Source: an uncultured Cellvibrio sp. (GTDB lineage Bacteria > Pseudomonadota > Gammaproteobacteria > Pseudomonadales > Cellvibrionaceae). From it: DNA of 7,830 nucleotides. This document shows, piece by piece, positions 1-6,819 of this stretch. The notes beneath the pieces were generated by a model. That model saw only the letters and a list, made by a program, of their open reading frames with translations, ran no database searches and was not told the DNA's origin. How positions within the stretch are numbered: position 1 is the stretch's first letter; each line of letters starts with the position of its first letter. The stretch is from NCBI GenBank assembly GCA_946482345.1, contig CAMLRJ010000143.1, positions 1-7,830 of the forward strand, in the 5' to 3' direction. Both the position numbers and the translations under genes were made by a program.

Positions 1-490
1 ATTGCTGCATCAGCCGAGCCGTTTGCTCAACATCTTTTAAATCATCGAGAAAATTACCGTTGTGCAAATTGGTCACCAAAGCCTGAATATATTTGGCCCC
101 ACGCTCTGTCATCAAACGCAAGGTTTCACTCACGCGCGGTTCATTGCAACCCGCCTGCATCCCCGCATTAAAAAATGCGCAGCCGGGGATATTGTCGCAG
201 TCCTCACCGACTTTGTTGACGTAGATATAAATCAACCAGTTTTCCAACTGCTCAAGTGGAGAATTGATGGGCGACAAAATGCAATCCAGATCCTGACGAA
301 TTTTTTCCCAGTAATGATTGGTAGCCTCGCAAAACAGTTCAGCCTTGGATTCGAAGTGGTGATAAAAACTGCCCTTGGTCACACCGGCCTGCTTGCAAAT
401 TTCATTGACGCCGACATCGCTATAGTTGCTACTCCAGATCAAATCCAGGGCCGTTTCCAAAAGCAATGTACGAGTATCTGTAGCGTTCAT
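1..490 (-). CDS. TetR-family transcriptional repressor, C-terminus beyond window edge
   Basis: This is a DNA-binding repressor that probably controls itself and the divergent efflux operon. Reading the minus strand from ATG at 490 gives 163 codons open to the window edge; TetR proteins are usually about 190-210 residues, so some 30-40 residues are missing. The N-terminal helix-turn-helix is clear: residues about 24-46 include EICKQAGVTKGSFYHHF followed by SKAELF, the classic TetR recognition-helix signature. The remainder is a helical ligand domain with IPGCAFFNAG at 101-110. Six cysteines are visible (32, 54, 70, 98, 104, 115). The order C98, GC104, C115 and the following ERGAK resemble E. 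coli NemR (C98, C106, C116) as I recall it, so a redox or electrophile sensor is possible, but this is inference. An in-frame TGA lies just upstream and there is no earlier ATG, which fixes the start; the Shine-Dalgarno is weak. Family assignment is secure; the ligand is unknown. Confidence 0.95.
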   Translation of the reverse strand, partial: MNATDTRTLLLETALDLIWSSNYSDVGVNEICKQAGVTKGSFYHHFESKAELFCEATNHYWEKIRQDLDCILSPINSPLEQLENWLIYIYVNKVGEDCDNIPGCAFFNAGMQAGCNEPRVSETLRLMTERGAKYIQALVTNLHNGNFLDDLKDVEQTARLMQQ

Positions 491-519
491 AAGCTGTATC
501 TTGGTTGGGTAATGTAGTC

Positions 520-548
520 ATTATGATACCGGATGGTATGTTTTTCAA
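520..548 (-). promoter_or_regulatory. Predicted sigma70 promoter of the tetR gene
   Basis: On the minus strand, a -35 box TTGAAA (543-548) is followed by a 17-base spacer and a -10 box CATAAT (520-525). Each hexamer is one mismatch from consensus and the spacing is ideal. Transcription would start near 512-514, about 22 bases before the ATG at 490. The operator at 526-540 fills the spacer, so bound repressor would block RNA polymerase and give autorepression. Confidence 0.8.
526..540 (-). promoter_or_regulatory. Operator 1 (TetR-type inverted repeat) in the tetR promoter
   Basis: On the minus strand this reads CATACCATCCGGTAT, an inverted repeat with arms ATACC and GGTAT around a 4-base centre. 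Its 14-base core differs from operator 2 at 695-712 at only one position, and that position is in the centre. Its location between the -35 and -10 boxes, beside a divergent tetR gene, supports a role as the repressor's binding site. No binding data are available here. Confidence 0.82.
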
Positions 549-554
549 TCGCAG

Positions 555-562
555 ATACCATC
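555..562 (+). promoter_or_regulatory. Possible extra operator half-site
   Basis: ATACCATC repeats one half of operator 1 exactly. It forms a perfect 8-base inverted repeat with GATGGTAT at 532-539, with 15 bases between. It sits just upstream of the tetR -35 box. It has no GGTAT partner of its own at the 4-base spacing, so it may be an auxiliary half-site or chance. Confidence 0.35.
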
Positions 563-687
563 ATCACTTGCTAGTTGCACACCACAGTTATTACTGCTGA
601 AAACCGCTAATCATCTGATTTTTCAATATTTTTCACAAAGTAACCAGGCAAAAATCCGCAGATAAAATATTGCCGAACAAATTTTTC

Positions 688-717
688 TTGACCAACATAC
701 CAACCGGTATGTATATT
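688..717 (+). promoter_or_regulatory. Predicted sigma70 promoter of the efflux operon
   Basis: The -35 box TTGACC (688-693) and -10 box TATATT (712-717) are separated by 18 bases, mostly occupied by operator 2. An AT-rich stretch follows to about 727. Transcription would start near 724 and leave a leader of about 70 bases before the ATG at 797. The layout mirrors the tetR promoter, so both are expected to be repressed by the same protein. Confidence 0.78.
695..712 (+). promoter_or_regulatory. Operator 2 (perfect 7-base inverted repeat) in the efflux promoter
   Basis: ACATACCAACCGGTATGT is a perfect palindrome apart from its 4-base centre: arms ACATACC and GGTATGT. It matches operator 1 at 13 of 14 core positions and sits at nearly the same place between the -35 and -10 boxes. 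A short symmetric site of this kind with a 4-base centre fits a TetR-family dimer; the NemR site as I recall it has a similar ACC-N4-GGT core. Confidence 0.85.
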
Positions 718-785
718 TTTATAAAACCCGAACCAAGCAATCAGGAGAATTTGGGTAGCCAACTCATTGCAATACAAGCCGCAAC

Positions 786-790
786 AGGAG
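786..790 (+). promoter_or_regulatory. Ribosome binding site that sets the mexE-like start
   Basis: AGGAG here is 3 bases before ATG 794 and 6 bases before ATG 797. Normal spacing favours 797. A TTG at 767 would lengthen the protein by ten polar residues ahead of the signal/anchor and has no well-placed Shine-Dalgarno. A second AGGAG at 743-747 is too far upstream to serve ATG 797. Confidence 0.7.
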
Positions 791-796
791 CCTATG

Positions 797-1954
797 ATGC
801 GCACACTTTTCACTAAACACCCTGCCTTGTCTCTCACTGCTGCTGCCATACTGACAGGTATTATCAGTTTTTATTTCACCATCAATGTTGATGCTGCTTC
901 GCCAGATGCCGTACCACCTGCACCCAGTGTTGATCTGCTGGTGGTAGAAACCAAATCCATTCGCAGCTGGAGTCAATTCTCCGGTCGCCTTGCGCCGGTT
1001 GAAAGTGCCGCTATCAAACCGCTGGTCAGTGGCACCATCCAGAAAGTGCTGTTTACTGAAGGCCAGCAAGTGAAAAAGGGCCAACCCTTGTTTGTGATTG
1101 ATCCGCGCCCGCATCAAGCCTCGGTGCAACGCGCTCAAGCACAATTGGCGACAGCACAATCGCGCGCAAAACTGGCGCAAGACGAACTGGCCCGCGCTGA
1201 ACAACTGATTGGCGCCAAACTGGTATCGCAAAGTGTTTACGATTCAGCATTAAGCGCAAATCAAGTTGCCCAGGCGGATGTCAACCAAGCTGAAGCAGCA
1301 TTAAGTCAGGCGAAATTGGATCTTGAATATGCGCATATCAGCGCACCGATTTCCGGTCGCATCGGTCGCGCCGAACTCACCACAGGTAATGTAGTGGATG
1401 CAGGTGTGAATGCGCCGGTGCTCACACAAATTGTTGCCAACGATAAACTCTACGCTGAATTTAATGTGGATGAAGCCACCTATGTGCAGCTGGTTCGCAA
1501 CACGCAAAATGTGCAAGCCATGCCAGTGGAATTAAATTTAGCTGGCGATGCCACAACCACTTATGAAGGCCATATTTATGCCTTTGATAATCGTTTGGAT
1601 ACCAACAGCGGTACCATTCGCGCTCGCGCAATTTTTGATAACAAAGATGGCGCATTAACAGCGGGTATGTTCGCCAATTTGCGTTTGGGTTCTGCAGAAA
1701 AATCCAACAGTTTGTTAATTCCCGAACGTGCGATAGGCACCAATCAAAGCAAAAAATTTGTATTGGTTGTGGATGAAACCAACACCGCCAATTATCGCGA
1801 AGTGGTTCTGGGTGAACACTATCAGGGTCAGCGCGTTGTGCTTTCAGGTCTTGAAACCGGTGAAAAAATTATTGTTAACGGTTTATCCCACGTACGCCCC
1901 AAGAGTCTTGTGAATCCTTCACCAGTTGCCAATAAATTGGCTGCTGCTCACTAA
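797..1954 (+). CDS. mexE: MexE-like periplasmic adaptor (membrane fusion protein) of an RND efflux system
   Basis: The adaptor bridges the RND pump and the outer-membrane channel in the periplasm. From ATG 797 it is 385 residues, normal for the family. Residues about 9-31 form a hydrophobic signal or anchor segment with possible cleavage near 33-35. The first lipoyl half-motif runs about 68-102 (SGTIQKVLFTEGQQVKKGQPLFVIDPRP). An alpha-hairpin follows at about 106-180, and the second lipoyl half begins at HISAPISGRIGRAELTTGN. At the hairpin tip, R133, L137 and S144 keep the R-x3-L-x6-S spacing used by AcrA and MacA to contact the channel. The beta-barrel and membrane-proximal domains include LDTNSGTIRARAIFDN and KFVLVVD. 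The sequence contains no cysteine, so unlike AcrA and MexE it cannot be lipidated and must rely on the N-terminal helix or be soluble. It is first in the operon and is followed by mexF after 51 bases. MexE-type is the best match by pattern; substrates cannot be told from sequence. Confidence 0.93.
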   Translation: MRTLFTKHPALSLTAAAILTGIISFYFTINVDAASPDAVPPAPSVDLLVVETKSIRSWSQFSGRLAPVESAAIKPLVSGTIQKVLFTEGQQVKKGQPLFVIDPRPHQASVQRAQAQLATAQSRAKLAQDELARAEQLIGAKLVSQSVYDSALSANQVAQADVNQAEAALSQAKLDLEYAHISAPISGRIGRAELTTGNVVDAGVNAPVLTQIVANDKLYAEFNVDEATYVQLVRNTQNVQAMPVELNLAGDATTTYEGHIYAFDNRLDTNSGTIRARAIFDNKDGALTAGMFANLRLGSAEKSNSLLIPERAIGTNQSKKFVLVVDETNTANYREVVLGEHYQGQRVVLSGLETGEKIIVNGLSHVRPKSLVNPSPVANKLAAAH

Positions 1955-2005
1955 ATATCATTTCATTTTTTAAAACGGACTTAAAAAGAAAACTGGCAGA
2001 TCATT

Positions 2006-5000
2006 ATGAACATATCCAAATTTTTTGTGGATCGTCCCATATTCGCGGGAGTGATTTCACTACTGATTTTTATCGGCGGTTTTATCGCCATGTTTCAATT
2101 ACCTATTTCGGAATATCCGGAAGTCTCACCACCTTCGGTAGTGGTCAACGCATCTTATCCTGGTGCCAACCCGAAAGTGATTGCCGAAACAGTGGCTACG
2201 CCATTGGAAGAACAGCTCGCCGGTACCGAAAACATGTTGTACATGTTTTCGCAAGCCACGACTGATGGTCGCTTAACATTAACCGTAACTTTCCGCATTG
2301 GCACTGATCCTGATCTTGCACAACAAATGGTGCAAAACCGAATCTCACAAGCATTACCACGTTTGCCTGATGTCACACGTCAACGCGGTGTAACGGTTGT
2401 GAAGAGTTCGCCGGATTTAACCATGGTGGTGCATTTAATTTCGCCGGATAAAAGTTACGACGAACTTTATCTGCGCAATTATGCATTAATGAATATTAAA
2501 GATGAGCTGGCGAAAGTTCCCGGCGTCGGCATGGTGCGTTTGTTTGGCTCGGGTGATTACGCCATGCGTATTTGGTTAAACCCGGAAAAAATTGCCGAAA
2601 AAAGTTTAACCGCCAATGAAGTGGTGAATGCAATTCGCGAACAAAATGTGCAGGTTGCTGCCGGTATTATTGGTGGTGCGCCTGTGACTGATTTGGTTGA
2701 TGTGCAACTTCCTGTTAATGCCAAAGGTCGTTTGGATAACCCCGAAGAATTTGGCGAAATTATTATTCGCGCCGGTAACAACGGCGAAATCACTCGTTTG
2801 AAAGATGTCGCTCGCATTGAAATGGGCGCGTCGGAATTTGCATTAAATTCCATGTTGGATAGTCAACCTGCTGTTGCCATTCCGATTTTCCAGGCTCCCG
2901 GTGCTAACGCGATTCAAATTTCTGACAATGTTCGCTCGACTATGGCGGAGTTGAAAAAACGTTTTCCACAAGGTGTGGATTATCACGTAGTTTATGACCC
3001 AACTATTTTCGTCAAAAGTTCGATCAAAGCAGTTATTAAAACTTTGCTTGAAGCACTTGCCTTAGTGGTTGTAGTGGTAATTCTGTTTTTGCAAACCTGG
3101 CGCGCATCCATTATTCCTTTACTAGCCGTTCCGGTTTCGATTATAGGTACATTTGCCTTGATGTGGGCGTTTGGATTCTCCATCAATACACTCTCGTTAT
3201 TTGGTTTGGTATTGGCGATAGGAATCGTGGTGGACGACGCAATCGTGGTAGTCGAAAACGTTGAACGAAATATCGAAGAAGGTTTAACACCGATTGCCGC
3301 CACTTACAAAGCCATGCAAGAAGTGAGCGGGCCGATTATCGCGATTTCATTAACGCTGATTGCCGTGTTTGTGCCTATCGCATTTGTAAGCGGATTGACT
3401 GGCCAGTTCTACAAACAATTTGCATTGACTATTGCGATCTCCACTGTGATTTCTGCTATCAATTCTTTAACACTCAGCCCGGCATTAGCGGCGCTCTTGT
3501 TGAAAGGCCATAACGAACCTAAAGACCGATTAACTCGCGGCATGGATAAAATTTTCGGTGGTTTCTTTGCCTGGTTTAATCGCAGCTTTGCGCGTGCATC
3601 CGGAAATTATTCAACCAAAGTTGGAAAAATTCTCGGGCGCAAAATGGCAGCCGTTGGTGTGTATGCAATTTTATTAGGCGTTGCAGTAGTGGGTTTCAAT
3701 ATCATCCCCAAAGGGTTTGTGCCTGCGCAGGATAAACAATATTTGATTGCCTTTGCACAATTGCCTGATGGCGCCACTTTGCAGCGCACTGAAAAAGTCA
3801 TTCGCGAAATGGGCGAAATTGGTTTGGCCGAAGCCGGTGTGGAAAATGCAGTGCAATTTCCCGGTTTGAGCGTTAATGGTTTCACCAATAGCTCCAGTGC
3901 TGGCATAGTGTTTTTTCCGTTGAAAGATTTTGATCAACGCAGCAGCAAAGATTTATCCGCAGCAGCTATTTCACAAAAACTGCAAATGAAATTCGCTGGT
4001 ATAGAAGAAGCCTTTATTGCGATTTTTCCACCACCACCCGTTCGCGGTTTGGGCACCACTGGTGGATTTAAATTGCAAATTGAAGATCGCGCCGGTTTGG
4101 GTTACGAAAAATTGGCTGAAGTCGTCGCACAAGTGCAACAAAAAGCAATGCAGCGCCCCGAATTGGCCAGCGTCTATTCCAATTACAAAATTAATGTGCC
4201 GCAATTGTATGCCGATGTGGATCGCACCAAAGCCAAACAACTTGGTTTAAACGTGAAAGAAATTTTTGACACTATGCAAGTGTATTTGGGCTCGCTGTAT
4301 GTCAACGATTTCAATCAATTTGGTCGCACCTATCAAGTGATTGCACAAGCCGATGCGCCTTATCGCAACACACCGGACGATGCACTCAATTTAAAAGTGC
4401 GCAACGCGCAAGGCGATATGGTGCCACTGGGTGCAGTCTTAACCATGAAAGAAAGTTACGGCCCTGAAAGTACCGCTCACTACAACGGCTATTTGGCTGC
4501 CGATATTAATGGTAACGCCGCACCCGGTTATTCCAGTGGTCAGGCGCAAGATGCCATAGTTGAAATTCTGGATGAAGTATTACCCAGTGGAATTGTGTAT
4601 GAGTGGACAGATTTAACTTATCAGGAAGTACTAGCTGGTAACACTGCCATTTATATTTTGCCGCTCTGTTTGTTGTTGGTCTTTTTAGTTCTTGCAGCCC
4701 AATACGAAAGTTTGGCTTTGCCTTTGGTAGTGGTGACTATTGTTCCATTGTCGATTTTATCTGCACTCTTTGGTGTGTGGATAACTAATGGTGACAACAA
4801 TATTTTCACGCAAATCAGTTTATTTGTGCTCGCCGGTCTCGCCAGTAAAAACGCAATTCTGATTGTGGAGTTTGCGCGCGAATTGGAAATACGCGGCATG
4901 CAAACTTATCAAGCCGCCATAACCGCCAGCCGTATGCGTTTGCGTCCGATTTTAATGACATCTTTCGCATTTATTATGGGTGTATTGCCCATGGTGTTCT

Positions 5001-5203
5001 CAACCGGTGCGGGTGCCGAAATGCGCAGCGTAATGGGCATTGCGGTTTTCTCAGGCATGTTAGGTGTGACTTTCTTTGGTTTGTTCTTTACACCCATGTT
5101 TTATGTGTTGTTGCGTAAATTGGAAGGCAATCGCAAATACCAGCCACAGGAATTCACTGAAAACGCTAACCAACCAGCACTGAGTCATGAGGTGAAAGCA
5201 TGA
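2006..5203 (+). CDS. mexF: MexF-like RND multidrug efflux pump, inner-membrane subunit (HAE1 family)
   Basis: This proton-driven trimeric transporter captures hydrophobic or amphipathic compounds and passes them to the outer-membrane channel. It is full length at 1065 residues. The N-terminus, MNISKFFVDRPIFAGVISLL, is typical of the family. Twelve membrane segments are expected: one near 12-30, five between about 343 and 500, one near 548-565 and five between about 881 and 1035, with two large periplasmic loops between. The proton-relay residues are all present: D410 and D411 in TM4 (GIVVDDAIVVVENVERN), K948 in TM10 (SKNAILIVEF), and R978 and T985 in TM11 (MRLRPILMTS), matching AcrB D407, D408, K940, R971 and T978. 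Stretches such as FPPPPVRGLGTTGGF (from about 674) and YLGSLYVNDFNQFGRTYQV closely resemble Pseudomonas MexF rather than MexB or AcrB. The Shine-Dalgarno is weak (GGCAGA, 5 bases before the ATG). The stop overlaps the next start by 4 bases. RND pump identity is near certain; the MexF subgroup is strongly supported by recalled sequence. Confidence 0.97.
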   Translation: MNISKFFVDRPIFAGVISLLIFIGGFIAMFQLPISEYPEVSPPSVVVNASYPGANPKVIAETVATPLEEQLAGTENMLYMFSQATTDGRLTLTVTFRIGTDPDLAQQMVQNRISQALPRLPDVTRQRGVTVVKSSPDLTMVVHLISPDKSYDELYLRNYALMNIKDELAKVPGVGMVRLFGSGDYAMRIWLNPEKIAEKSLTANEVVNAIREQNVQVAAGIIGGAPVTDLVDVQLPVNAKGRLDNPEEFGEIIIRAGNNGEITRLKDVARIEMGASEFALNSMLDSQPAVAIPIFQAPGANAIQISDNVRSTMAELKKRFPQGVDYHVVYDPTIFVKSSIKAVIKTLLEALALVVVVVILFLQTWRASIIPLLAVPVSIIGTFALMWAFGFSINTLSLFGLVLAIGIVVDDAIVVVENVERNIEEGLTPIAATYKAMQEVSGPIIAISLTLIAVFVPIAFVSGLTGQFYKQFALTIAISTVISAINSLTLSPALAALLLKGHNEPKDRLTRGMDKIFGGFFAWFNRSFARASGNYSTKVGKILGRKMAAVGVYAILLGVAVVGFNIIPKGFVPAQDKQYLIAFAQLPDGATLQRTEKVIREMGEIGLAEAGVENAVQFPGLSVNGFTNSSSAGIVFFPLKDFDQRSSKDLSAAAISQKLQMKFAGIEEAFIAIFPPPPVRGLGTTGGFKLQIEDRAGLGYEKLAEVVAQVQQKAMQRPELASVYSNYKINVPQLYADVDRTKAKQLGLNVKEIFDTMQVYLGSLYVNDFNQFGRTYQVIAQADAPYRNTPDDALNLKVRNAQGDMVPLGAVLTMKESYGPESTAHYNGYLAADINGNAAPGYSSGQAQDAIVEILDEVLPSGIVYEWTDLTYQEVLAGNTAIYILPLCLLLVFLVLAAQYESLALPLVVVTIVPLSILSALFGVWITNGDNNIFTQISLFVLAGLASKNAILIVEFARELEIRGMQTYQAAITASRMRLRPILMTSFAFIMGVLPMVFSTGAGAEMRSVMGIAVFSGMLGVTFFGLFFTPMFYVLLRKLEGNRKYQPQEFTENANQPALSHEVKA

Positions 5204-6648
5204 ATCAAAAAACCTTAATCAACACTTTTGCTGTTGCGCTGTTACCTCTAATGATCAGTGCTTGCAGTGGATTTAAATCGGTCGAAAATGCTCAACAACT
5301 TGCACAATTATCTTCAACACCTGCGGCATTTAATTTGCCGCAGGGCATTAGCGCCGAGAAACCTATTGCTGATTGGTGGGCGCAATTGCAAGACGCAGAA
5401 TTGAATCAATTGATTAATGATTCGTTACAACAGAATCACAGTATTCGGATTGCGCAGGCTTCATTGGAAGAATCGCGAGCCTATTTACGCAACAGTAAAT
5501 TGGATCGTTACCCGACAGTTGAAGCCAATCTAAGCAGCACACGCCAACGACAAAGTGTTGATATCAGTGGTGATGCAAGCGCACCCATTACTGAAACCTT
5601 TCAAACCGGTTTTGATGCAAGCTGGGAATTGGATATTTTTGGCCGCGTAAGAAACGGTGTGAAATTATCCAAAGCGCAAGTCGCCGCACGTGCAACGGAT
5701 TTACAAGCGGCACAAATTAGTGTGGTGGCAGAAGTTGCCAGTGCCTATATCAGTTTGCGCGGCAATCAATATTTATTGGATGTCGCCGAACGTAATGCGA
5801 AGAACCAATTGGAATCTTTGCAATTAACCAAACGTTTTGAAGAAGTCGGTCGCGGTGATCAGCTGGATGTTGCACGCGCAGAAGCGCAACTCGAATTAAC
5901 TCGTGCCAGTATTCCTGTGCTACAAGCGCAAATTAATACTGCACTTAATCGCATTGGCGTGTTAACCGGAAAACCAACGGAAGAGTTAAAAACTTCGCTG
6001 GCAAAAGTAAAATCTTTGCCAGAAATTCCGGCGTCATTTGCGGTGGGTAACCCGGCAGATTTATTGAAGCGTCGTCCCGATATTCGTCGCGCAGAACAAG
6101 CCTTGGCAGGCTCTGTTGCTGAATACAATATTCGTGTCGCCGATTTGTATCCCAATATTAATTTCACCGGTGGCTTGGGTTATTTGTCAACTGATTGGAA
6201 TCGTTTGGGTAATCAGGAAACTGAAACTTTTTCGTTTACGCCACGAATTCATTGGGCAGCGTTCAATCTCGGACGAGTTAATGCACAAATTGATGCCGCC
6301 GATGCACGCACGCATCAACGCATCGCCGAGTTCGAACAGCGCGTGCTGGTTGCTCTGGAAGAAACCGACAATGCTTTGCAAAATTTCTCACACGAAGAAG
6401 AACGCCGTACCGGATTGCAACGTGCATTGGCAGCCAGCAATCAAGCCGCATTTTTTGCACGCAAGAAATTTGAAGTTGGCAGCGGCGATTTCTTATCAGT
6501 ATTGGATGCCGAACGCTCACAACTCAATGTGAGTGCACAACTGGCACAGAGTGATATGCAAGTTTTACTCAATTTAATTTCAGTCTACAAAGTATTGGGT
6601 GGTGGTTGGGAGGTATCGCAAAATACATTAGCGGCTAACGCTCAATAA
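5200..6648 (+). CDS. Outer-membrane efflux channel lipoprotein (TolC superfamily, OprN/OprM/NodT type)
   Basis: It forms the trimeric outer-membrane exit duct of the tripartite pump. The 482-residue length fits the OprM/OprN family (about 470-490). The signal peptide ends in a lipobox, MISAC with C22, predicting an N-terminally acylated lipoprotein; serine at +2 favours outer-membrane sorting. Two tandem OEP repeats follow: the first from about 60 (WWAQLQDAELNQLI) to about 250, including ASWELDIFGRVRNGV, and the second from about 288 (LLKRRPDIRRAEQAL) to the end, including AAFNLGRVNAQIDAADAR and FEVGSGDFLSVLDAERSQL. ATG 5200 overlaps the mexF stop (ATGA), with GAGGTGA at 5189-5195 as ribosome binding site, so translation is probably coupled. 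The usual VGPDY.P motif after the lipid cysteine is absent (CSGFKSVENA instead). Operon position suggests an OprN equivalent, but OprN and OprM are not separable by eye. Confidence 0.95.
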   Translation: MNQKTLINTFAVALLPLMISACSGFKSVENAQQLAQLSSTPAAFNLPQGISAEKPIADWWAQLQDAELNQLINDSLQQNHSIRIAQASLEESRAYLRNSKLDRYPTVEANLSSTRQRQSVDISGDASAPITETFQTGFDASWELDIFGRVRNGVKLSKAQVAARATDLQAAQISVVAEVASAYISLRGNQYLLDVAERNAKNQLESLQLTKRFEEVGRGDQLDVARAEAQLELTRASIPVLQAQINTALNRIGVLTGKPTEELKTSLAKVKSLPEIPASFAVGNPADLLKRRPDIRRAEQALAGSVAEYNIRVADLYPNINFTGGLGYLSTDWNRLGNQETETFSFTPRIHWAAFNLGRVNAQIDAADARTHQRIAEFEQRVLVALEETDNALQNFSHEEERRTGLQRALAASNQAAFFARKKFEVGSGDFLSVLDAERSQLNVSAQLAQSDMQVLLNLISVYKVLGGGWEVSQNTLAANAQ

Positions 6649-6715
6649 ATTGGCAGAACACGTTAATGGTATTTTGAATTTTGAAACAGAAATTTTAGTG
6701 TGTCAGTGATTATTT

Positions 6716-6735
6716 TTCAGGATAAAAACCCTGAA
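6716..6735. other. Weak hairpin in the convergent intergenic region
   Basis: TTCAGG (6716-6721) pairs with CCTGAA (6730-6735) around an 8-base loop. Neither strand has a run of Ts directly after the stem, so it is not a convincing intrinsic terminator. It is the only hairpin I see between the channel gene and the sucD terminator stem. Confidence 0.3.
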
Positions 6736-6746
6736 CGACGCGCATG

Positions 6747-6777
6747 AAAAAGCCAGCTCTTTTGCGAGAGCTGGCTT
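6747..6777 (-). terminator. Rho-independent terminator of the sucCD transcript
   Basis: A perfect 11-base stem (arms 6750-6760 and 6767-6777, AAGCCAGCTCT / AGAGCTGGCTT) encloses a 6-base loop. Read on the minus strand it ends in a run of five Ts at 6747-6751, and it begins 42 bases past the sucD stop. On the plus strand the stem is followed by AAACAAAAAC rather than Ts, so it should act for sucCD and only poorly for the efflux operon. Confidence 0.92.
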
Positions 6778-6819
6778 AAACAAAAACCGTCAACTTATTT
6801 CAGGACGGACAAACAAGAA

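Noticed and set aside
62..517. 151-codon plus-strand open frame at the left end
   Set aside because: It lies opposite the tetR coding sequence. The minus strand gives a clear TetR helix-turn-helix and is the real gene; the plus-strand translation has no recognisable motif.
767..796. TTG start at 767 for the adaptor
   Set aside because: It adds ten polar residues before the signal/anchor segment and lacks a well-placed ribosome binding site; ATG 797 with AGGAG 6 bases upstream is better.
607..1259. Several minus-strand open frames (607-849, 764-1231, 1053-1259)
   Set aside because: They are antisense to the adaptor gene or run across its promoter. They have no family features, and the adaptor frame is unambiguous.
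1955..2005. Internal promoter or terminator between the adaptor and pump genes
   Set aside because: The 51-base gap is AT-rich but has no hairpin and no convincing -35/-10 pair, so a single transcript is more likely.
2155..5097. Minus-strand open frames and one plus-strand frame inside the pump gene
   Set aside because: They overlap a full-length RND transporter with all catalytic residues. They are shadow frames with biased composition and no credible start sites.
6116..6532. 138-codon plus-strand frame inside the outer-membrane channel gene
   Set aside because: The channel frame shows conserved OMF motifs through this stretch (RRPDI, NLGRVNAQ, GSGDFLSVLDAERS), so the other frame is a shadow.
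6649..6746. Small gene or RNA between the channel gene and the sucD terminator
   Set aside because: No open frame with a ribosome binding site and no strong structured element apart from the weak 6-base stem at 6716-6735.
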